Positions 1-3,980 of a DNA stretch of 6,401 bases are shown here, one piece after another. Position 1 is the first letter of the stretch; every line of letters begins with the position of its first letter. The notes beneath the pieces were generated by a model. It did no database searches and was not told the origin of the DNA. It saw only the letters and a list, made by a program, of their open reading frames with translations. The DNA comes from an uncultured Acidimicrobiaceae bacterium (lineage in GTDB: Bacteria; Actinomycetota; Acidimicrobiia; Acidimicrobiales; Ilumatobacteraceae). The position numbers and the translations under genes are program-made. Location of the stretch: positions 1 to 6,401 of the forward strand of contig CAIXHI010000054.1 in assembly GCA_903919215.1 (NCBI GenBank), read 5' to 3'.

Positions 1-307
1 CGGCCGGGTACTCGCCGCGTAGGTGAGCGATCACCCGATCGCCGAACTCTTCGAGGATCGTGGGGAGGTCTTCCTTGGGCAGATCGAACGCGCCAGCCGT
101 CACGTGGACGACGCGGTGACCGGGTTCGACCTGCACGACATCAGGCTGATCGGCGTGCGTGCGCCGGGTGTAGGTGGTGCACTCGACACCGGCATGCGAC
201 AGGGCCGAGGAGACCTCGCGCACATACACGTTCATCCCGCCACTGTCGCCCGAACCCGGCTGGGCCAGCGGCGACGTGTGGAGTGAAAGCACGGCGACTC
301 GTTGCAC
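1..307 (-). CDS. mshA: D-inositol-3-phosphate glycosyltransferase MshA, N-terminal part (gene continues past the left edge)
   Basis: MshA transfers GlcNAc from UDP-GlcNAc to 1-L-myo-inositol 1-phosphate, the first committed step of mycothiol synthesis in the actinobacterial cytosol. About 102 residues of the N-terminal (acceptor-side) GT-B Rossmann domain are visible. The protein opens with MQRVAVLSLHTSPLAQPG and continues into GSGDSGGMNVYVRE. This glycine-rich loop and the Asn of GGMNVY are the MshA signature that holds the inositol phosphate and the UDP-sugar. The Lys of LPKEDLP aligns with the phosphate-binding lysine of characterised MshA. I chose the GTG at 305-307 because it gives an N-terminus within one residue of Corynebacterium MshA (recalled from memory). 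In-frame alternatives are GTG at 320-322 and ATG at 338-340, neither with a good Shine-Dalgarno site. The gene is divergent from nhaA. The family call is firm; the start is uncertain. Confidence 0.9.
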   Translation of the reverse strand, partial: MQRVAVLSLHTSPLAQPGSGDSGGMNVYVREVSSALSHAGVECTTYTRRTHADQPDVVQVEPGHRVVHVTAGAFDLPKEDLPTILEEFGDRVIAHLRGEYPA

Positions 308-356
308 GACGAGTTGAAACACTATCTGTGCGGTCGGCATTCCTGGACGAGGGGGA
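308..356. promoter_or_regulatory. Divergent mshA/nhaA intergenic spacer, probable site of both promoters
   Basis: If mshA starts at 307 and nhaA at 357, 49 bp separate the two genes. The left half (311-330) is the most AT-rich patch nearby, which suits promoter melting. On the minus strand a TAGTGT hexamer (319-324) has the TAnnnT form of an actinobacterial -10 box and would start transcription a few bases before the mshA GTG. I find no convincing -35 box for either direction. A purine run GAGGGGGA (349-356) directly abuts the nhaA GTG. The promoter assignment is inferred. Confidence 0.3.
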
Positions 357-1604
357 GTGGCCGCGTGCCAGAATCGCAACGTGACGCGACCCGCCCGATC
401 CCGTTGGCGGGCGCTCCCACCACTGCGCGAGTTCTTGCAGACCGAGGCGGCCGGTGGCGCGCTGCTCGTGGTGGCCGCTGTCGCTGCGCTGGTGTGGGCC
501 AACTCACCGTGGCAACACGGGTATGAATCGCTGTGGGAGACGCGCCTCTCACTTGGAGTTGCCGGTCACGACCTGGCACTCGACCTGCGTCACTGGGTGA
601 ACGACGGGTTGATGGCCGTGTTCTTCCTGGTCGTCGGGTTGGAGATCAAGCGCGAAGTCTCCACCGGGCATCTGGCGGGGCGCCGTGCCGCCACGCTGCC
701 AGTGGCCGCGGCGCTCGGAGGAATGCTCGTACCGGCCCTCGTCTACCTGGCCATCGCCGGGCGCACGGCCGCACACGGGTGGGGGGTGCCGATGGCCACC
801 GACATCGCCCTTGCGGTCGGTGTGCTGGCGTTGGTGGGCGACCGCGTGCCCGCGTCGCTGCGCGCGTTCCTGCTCGGTCTCGCCGTCGTCGACGACATCG
901 GCGCGATCGTCGTGATCGCCATCTTCTACTCCACCGGAGTCGCCTTCGGATGGCTGGCCGCCGGCGCTGCAGCGGTGCTGGCCACGTTGCTCGTCCGCCG
1001 CACTGGGGTGCAGAACATGCTCGTGTTCCTGGTCATCGGCGGGTTCTTGTGGTTCGCGTTGCACGAGGCCGGGGTGCACCCCACGTTGGCGGGTGTGATC
1101 ATGGGTCTGCTCGCGCCGATGACACCTCGGGTCGACCGGCAGGGTGAGCCAGGTATCAGCACCGTGGTGTGGTTGGAGCACCGCATCCACCCGTGGACGA
1201 GCTTTCTGATCGTGCCCCTGTTCGCGCTGGCCAACGCCGGTATCGAGGTCAGCACGCACAGTCTGCGTATGGCCTGGACCTCGCCGATCGCCTGGGGTGT
1301 GTTGCTCGGTCTGCTGGCGGGCAAACCGATCGGTGTGCTGCTGGCGACATGGGCCGCCGCGCGCAGTGGTCTGGCCGACCGGCCGCCGGGCACCAACGCA
1401 CGGCACTTGCTGGGTGCCGGCAATGCCGCGGGCATCGGGTTCACCGTCGCCCTGTTCATCGCCGAACTGGCGTTCCGCACCGGCAAGGCGGTCAACGTCG
1501 AAGAAGTCGCCGACGCGAAGATGGCGATCCTGGTGGCCTCGCTGATCAGTGGTGTGATCGCATTCGTGGTGCTGCGCTCACGCGCTGACGAACCGGTGGA
1601 ATGA
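357..1604 (+). CDS. nhaA: Na+/H+ antiporter NhaA
   Basis: NhaA is an inner-membrane antiporter that exports Na+ (or Li+) in exchange for about two H+, giving salt and alkaline-pH tolerance. The product has 415 residues (E. coli NhaA has 388) and the usual series of about 12 hydrophobic segments. The key residues can be matched by motif: the TM4 unwound-helix pair T148-D149 in PMATDIAL (E. coli T132/D133), the ion-binding aspartates D179-D180 in AVVDDIGAI (D163/D164), H241 in HPTLAG (H225), E274 in WLEHRIHPW (E252, pH sensing), and K323 in AGKPIG (K300). The N-terminal AAGGALLVVAA and C-terminal GIGFTVALFIAELAF family blocks are present. The start is uncertain: GTG 357 directly follows GAGGGGGA with no spacing, while GTG 381 (TRPARSRW) is a possible alternative with no clear ribosome site. 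The gene ends 16 bp from the convergent XRE gene, with no evident terminator. It appears complete, with no residue losses. Confidence 0.96.
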   Translation: MAACQNRNVTRPARSRWRALPPLREFLQTEAAGGALLVVAAVAALVWANSPWQHGYESLWETRLSLGVAGHDLALDLRHWVNDGLMAVFFLVVGLEIKREVSTGHLAGRRAATLPVAAALGGMLVPALVYLAIAGRTAAHGWGVPMATDIALAVGVLALVGDRVPASLRAFLLGLAVVDDIGAIVVIAIFYSTGVAFGWLAAGAAAVLATLLVRRTGVQNMLVFLVIGGFLWFALHEAGVHPTLAGVIMGLLAPMTPRVDRQGEPGISTVVWLEHRIHPWTSFLIVPLFALANAGIEVSTHSLRMAWTSPIAWGVLLGLLAGKPIGVLLATWAAARSGLADRPPGTNARHLLGAGNAAGIGFTVALFIAELAFRTGKAVNVEEVADAKMAILVASLISGVIAFVVLRSRADEPVE

Positions 1605-1620
1605 AGCCGGCGGAGCGCAC

Positions 1621-1983
1621 TCAGTCGCGGGAGTGCCCGACAAAGCTCTCGTACACCTGCAGCAATGCCCGTTGCTGCTCGGCATTCAGCAACGGATCAG
1701 CGGCGATGGCCTCGCGAACGTTGCGGGCGGCCGCATCAGGGGTAAGGAATCCAGCACGTTCGTACAGCGTCTCGGCGCTGATCTGCAGTGCCTTGGCGAT
1801 CTGCTGGAGGATCTCGGCGGACGGCTTGCGCACGCCGCGTTCAATCTGCGACAGGTAGGGGTTGCTCATCCCGGCGAGGTCGGCGAGGCGACGGATGCTC
1901 ATGCGCGTCACCTCGCGCTGAGTACGGATGAACTCGCCCAGGTCGGCCAGACGGCGGTCGAGTTCCTCACGTACGTCGGGCAT
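1621..1983 (-). CDS. Small XRE-family helix-turn-helix regulator
   Basis: This 120-residue protein is built around one Cro/C1-type DNA-binding domain (about residues 17-72). The helix-turn-helix itself is SIRRLADLAGMSNPYLSQIE (29-48), followed by the typical RGVRKPSAEILQQIAKAL. A short helical tail (84-116, NVREAIAADPLLNAEQQRAL) probably mediates dimerisation or effector contact. From memory it resembles the conserved actinobacterial regulator that lies beside hbhA in mycobacteria. I know of no defined regulon, so its targets are unknown. It is the last gene of the moaD-rsiG-xre strand run, 41 bp after the rsiG stop. A GAGGTGT purine-rich site immediately precedes ATG 1981-1983 with short spacing. 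Domain and start are well supported; autoregulation or control of the upstream genes is only inferred from position. Confidence 0.9.
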   Translation of the reverse strand: MPDVREELDRRLADLGEFIRTQREVTRMSIRRLADLAGMSNPYLSQIERGVRKPSAEILQQIAKALQISAETLYERAGFLTPDAAARNVREAIAADPLLNAEQQRALLQVYESFVGHSRD

Positions 1984-2000
1984 ACACCTCTGCCAGTCTG

Positions 2001-2033
2001 GTCGTGTCAGTCGTGTCAGTCGTGTCAGTCGTC
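2001..2033. repeat. 9-bp tandem repeat, three perfect copies plus a partial fourth, at the rsiG 3' end
   Basis: The unit GTCGTGTCA occurs at 2001-2009, 2010-2018 and 2019-2027, followed by GTCGTC (2028-2033). On the minus strand each unit reads TGA-CAC-GAC in the rsiG frame, so the rsiG stop is the first of three in-frame TGA codons. The array fills most of the 41-bp gap between rsiG and the XRE gene. It looks like a slippage-expanded repeat seeded from the last GAC-GAC codons of rsiG. Confidence 0.9.
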
Positions 2034-2522
2034 GGCGAGGAGGCCGTCGACGCTGGCCTCACCGTCGCGGTAGCGACGGACGAGTTCCGCGCTCAGTTCG
2101 TCGATACGGGTGAAGAGGTCTTGGCGGGCGGCCGAACGCTCGTGCTCGAACGCCTGCAGTCGCGCGCTGTACTCGGCCAGTTCCTCGTCGGTCATCGACG
2201 GCAGATCAGTGCTCCCGCACTCGTCACACAGCGCCGTGAGTTCCAGCGCCATCGGGTGCTGGCTGTAGTCGTCGGCCGGGCGCGGGGGTCGGGCGGGACC
2301 ACCCGTGAGGTGCGTTCCCAGGATCGAGGGGAGCTCACCCGAGAAGTCGGTGACACCTGCACCTGCAGCGCGACGGTTCGTCTCTGCGCGCACGAGATCG
2401 AGGCGGGCCTGGGTCAGTCGCCGGACATAGCTGACGACGTCGTCCTCATGTTGCAGCCCTGCACGCAGCGCCCTCAACTCGGGCAATGGCAATGCGCTGG
2501 GATCCAGTTCGGACGTCTTCAT
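2025..2522 (-). CDS. rsiG: RsiG-like anti-sigma factor with c-di-GMP-binding coiled-coil motifs
   Basis: In Streptomyces, RsiG binds the sigma factor WhiG and sequesters it when clamped by c-di-GMP. It uses E(X)3S(X)2R(X)3Q(X)3D motifs on two antiparallel helices. This 165-residue protein has both. Motif 1 uses D27, S31, R34, Q38 and D42 (in SYVRRLTQARLDLVRAE). Motif 2 uses E126, S130, R133, F137 and D141 (in FEHERSAARQDLFTRID). The spacing is exact in both. The two deviations are Asp for Glu in motif 1 and Phe for Gln in motif 2. The helices are joined by a polar linker (about 52-110) with a CDEC pair (C99, C102). I recall the Streptomyces protein having a very similar SYVRRLLQGRIDILRAE segment. 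ATG 2520-2522 overlaps the moaD stop (ATGA) and has a strong GGAGG site 6 nt upstream, so translation is probably coupled. No WhiG-type sigma factor is encoded in the window. The family call rests on motif spacing and the recalled similarity. Confidence 0.82.
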   Translation of the reverse strand: MKTSELDPSALPLPELRALRAGLQHEDDVVSYVRRLTQARLDLVRAETNRRAAGAGVTDFSGELPSILGTHLTGGPARPPRPADDYSQHPMALELTALCDECGSTDLPSMTDEELAEYSARLQAFEHERSAARQDLFTRIDELSAELVRRYRDGEASVDGLLADD

Positions 2523-2761
2523 CGGAAACCTCCACTCACGGGCGGCAAGACCGCCACTTCGTCGGCAACGCCGACCTCAGCAGTTGCATCGGCAGGTTCG
2601 CCGTTCAACCACACCTTTGAATTCTCGATAATCACCGCGAAATGTGCACCGTAGGCGGCAACTGCCGCAGCGAGCACCTCGGAGACGGTAGAGCCTTCGA
2701 ATTGTGCCTGCCCGGTGCCCGCAGCTTCGCGAGCTGCGGCGAACAGACGAAGGGTGGCCAT
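2519..2761 (-). CDS. MoaD/ThiS-family sulfur carrier (beta-grasp, ubiquitin-like) with a Gly-Gly-Phe-Arg end
   Basis: Proteins of this family are adenylated and then thiocarboxylated on a C-terminal Gly-Gly. They donate sulfur to molybdopterin (MoaD), thiamin (ThiS) or cysteine (CysO-type) synthesis. The 80-residue product has the family length, the N-terminal strand MATLRLFAAAREAAG and the closing VADEVAVLPPVSGG block. These favour MoaD over ThiS, which usually lacks LPP. It does not stop at Gly-Gly: Phe-Arg follows, so a free Gly-Gly terminus would need trimming. No MoaE, MoeB or other cofactor gene is present, so the pathway cannot be assigned. ATG 2759-2761 has no Shine-Dalgarno site beyond an abutting GGGA, but a TACTCT -10-like box lies 6 nt upstream, fitting a leaderless mRNA. 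It is the first gene of the run leading into rsiG and the XRE gene, and its stop overlaps rsiG by 4 bp. Confidence 0.88.
   Translation of the reverse strand: MATLRLFAAAREAAGTGQAQFEGSTVSEVLAAAVAAYGAHFAVIIENSKVWLNGEPADATAEVGVADEVAVLPPVSGGFR
2529..2533 (-). promoter_or_regulatory. Shine-Dalgarno site of rsiG, embedded in the Gly-Gly codons of the MoaD-like gene
   Basis: On the minus strand GGAGG lies 6 nt before the rsiG ATG, an ideal ribosome-binding arrangement and the best one in the window. The same bases are the GGA-GGT codons for the functional Gly-Gly of the MoaD-like protein. The spacer TTCCGA supplies its Phe-Arg tail, and ATGA holds both the rsiG start and the moaD stop. This fixes the rsiG start with confidence. 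Confidence 0.85.
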
Positions 2762-2767
2762 TCCCGC

Positions 2768-2773
2768 AGAGTA
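2768..2773 (-). promoter_or_regulatory. Candidate -10 box for a leaderless moaD-rsiG-xre transcript
   Basis: On the minus strand TACTCT matches the actinobacterial TAnnnT -10 pattern. Its last T is 6 nt before the moaD ATG, which places the transcription start on the A of the start codon. No clear -35 hexamer is visible. The site is supported by position and pattern only. Confidence 0.35.
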
Positions 2774-2779
2774 GTGGCG

Positions 2780-3424
2780 ATGAGGTACCCACCGACGGCT
2801 ACCCTCCACGCGGTGCCGCCTGCAGCCGATTCCCGAACCACGCGACTGCTCACTGTTCGCCACGGCGAGAGCGAATGGAACGCCGTTGGTCGCTGGCAGG
2901 GACAGGCCGACCCGCCGCTGACGGATGCCGGAATGTTGCAGGCGGTGGCTGCGGCTGAGGTGCTGGGCACGTTCGACGCGGTGTGGGCCAGCAGCCTGCA
3001 GCGCGCCGCGAACACGGCAGCGATCATCGCCGAGAGCATCGGTGTCGGTCCGGTGCAGTTGCACCCCGGACTGATGGAGAACGCCTTCGGACCCTGGCAG
3101 GGCCTCACCGTCGCCGAGATCGAAGCTGGCTGGCCCGGGTTTCTCGCCGACAACCGGCGGCCGGAAGGTGCCGAACAGCCCGAGGACGTCACTACCCGCG
3201 GCCTGGCGGCGCTGCGCGAGATCGCCGAACAGAACCCGGGCGGTGAGGTGCTGGTGGTCACCCATGCCGGGCTGATCCGCACCCTGCGCCGTGCCCTCGA
3301 CGGCAGCGACCTGCGCTTCAACAACCTGGGCGGTTGTTGGTTCCACGTCCACGGCGATGGTCGCATCGTCGCCGGCGACCCGGTCGAACTGGTGCACCCA
3401 GGCACCTTCGGCGACACGCTCTGA
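2780..3424 (+). CDS. Histidine phosphatase family protein (phosphoglycerate mutase-like)
   Basis: Members of this superfamily use a phospho-histidine intermediate to remove or move phosphate groups. With the ATG at 2780 the product has 214 residues. The catalytic motif is R27-H28-G29-E30 in LLTVRHGESEWN. The second phosphate-pocket arginine is R75 (ASSLQRAANTA), the likely proton donor is E100 (LMENAFGPWQG), and the second histidine is H162 (VVTHAGLIRTL). The order and spacing are those of the cofactor-independent, PhoE/GpmB-like single-domain phosphatases, not the longer GpmA mutases, so the substrate is open. The start is uncertain: GTG 2813 is in frame, trims 11 poorly conserved residues, and lies 7 nt after a TACCCT -10-like box. 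No good Shine-Dalgarno site precedes either start. The gene is divergent from the MoaD-like gene (18 or 51 bp apart) and followed after 3 bp by the metallopeptidase gene, suggesting one transcript. Confidence 0.92.
   Translation: MRYPPTATLHAVPPAADSRTTRLLTVRHGESEWNAVGRWQGQADPPLTDAGMLQAVAAAEVLGTFDAVWASSLQRAANTAAIIAESIGVGPVQLHPGLMENAFGPWQGLTVAEIEAGWPGFLADNRRPEGAEQPEDVTTRGLAALREIAEQNPGGEVLVVTHAGLIRTLRRALDGSDLRFNNLGGCWFHVHGDGRIVAGDPVELVHPGTFGDTL
2800..2805 (+). promoter_or_regulatory. Candidate -10 box for a leaderless phosphatase-peptidase transcript starting at GTG 2813
   Basis: TACCCT fits TAnnnT and is separated by 7 nt from the in-frame GTG at 2813-2815, the spacing expected for a leaderless start. 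If it is used, the annotated ATG at 2780 lies upstream of the transcript and the true start is 2813. No -35 box is evident. Confidence 0.28.
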
Positions 3425-3427
3425 CCC

Positions 3428-3979
3428 ATGGCCGACGTCGAACAGCCGGCACTGTTCACTCTCGAGCCATTCCGAGTGGAAGTACTGCGCTCGACACGGC
3501 GCAAGCGCACGGTCGGTGCACAGCTCGTCGGCGGTGTGCTGAAGGTGGCCATCCCGTCGTGGATGAGCCGCGCCGAGGAGGCGCAGTGGGTCGAGAAGAT
3601 GGCCGCCCGCTACCGGCGCACTTTGTCGACCGATCGCATCGATCTCGTCACCCGGTCCGCAGCGCTCGCTCGTCGATACGACCTGCCGCGTCCCACCGAG
3701 ATCCGCTGGGCCGACGATATGACCGCTCGTTGGGGGTCGTGCTCGCTGCACTCGCGCAGCGTGCGCATCTCGACGCGGCTGGCTGCCTTCCCCGACTGGG
3801 TGATCGATTACGTCATCGTGCATGAGTTGGCCCACCTGCTGGTGGCCGGTCATGGTCCCGACTTCTGGCGTCTGGCGTCGCGCTACCCCAAGGCCGAGCG
3901 AGCCATCGGCTATCTCATCGCCAAAGCAGCCGACGGACCCGACGACGGTGATGCGGCCGGGCATGAAGGCTGCGACTGA
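3428..3979 (+). CDS. YgjP-type (DUF45, M48-like) zinc metallopeptidase
   Basis: This 183-residue protein belongs to the YgjP/SprT/WLM group of small cytosolic zinc-dependent peptidases, whose substrates are largely unknown. The active site is HELAHLLVAGHGPDFW: zinc ligands H132 and H136, catalytic base E133, and a third ligand H142 in the family's GHGPDFW block. The family marker RWGSCS is at residues 101-106, and VIDYVIVHELAH is typical. The N-terminal half (about 13-60) forms the beta-strand segment seen in YgjP proteins, with EVLRSTRRKRTVGAQL resembling the usual strand before the catalytic part. There is no signal peptide or membrane segment. Three bases separate its ATG from the phosphatase stop, and no ribosome site is visible, so translation probably depends on reinitiation. 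It converges with the PilZ-fusion gene, leaving one base between the two stop codons. The acidic glycine-rich tail after residue 168 is probably disordered. Confidence 0.92.
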   Translation: MADVEQPALFTLEPFRVEVLRSTRRKRTVGAQLVGGVLKVAIPSWMSRAEEAQWVEKMAARYRRTLSTDRIDLVTRSAALARRYDLPRPTEIRWADDMTARWGSCSLHSRSVRISTRLAAFPDWVIDYVIVHELAHLLVAGHGPDFWRLASRYPKAERAIGYLIAKAADGPDDGDAAGHEGCD

Positions 3980-3980
3980 C

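Noticed and set aside
305..340. Longer mshA starting at ATG 338-340 or GTG 320-322
   Set aside because: The added residues fall outside the conserved MshA N-terminus, no spaced ribosome site supports them, and they would leave only 16 bp for divergent promoters. Kept as alternatives only.
549..1406. Minus-strand open frame of 285 codons opposite nhaA
   Set aside because: Low-complexity His/Gln/Arg-rich translation directly antisense to a conserved antiporter gene, with no recognisable domain.
1605..1620. Terminator between nhaA and the convergent XRE gene
   Set aside because: Only a 4-bp CCGG self-match flanks the gap, with no T-tract; not enough to call a hairpin.
2519..2761. Naming the carrier gene moaD, thiS or cysO
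   Set aside because: Length and the LPPVSGG end fit the family and lean to MoaD, but no pathway partner is in the window and the C-terminus is atypical.
2642..2779. Phosphatase beginning at the upstream ATG 2642
   Set aside because: It would overlap the N-terminal half of the MoaD-like gene on the opposite strand, and the extra residues have no histidine-phosphatase character.
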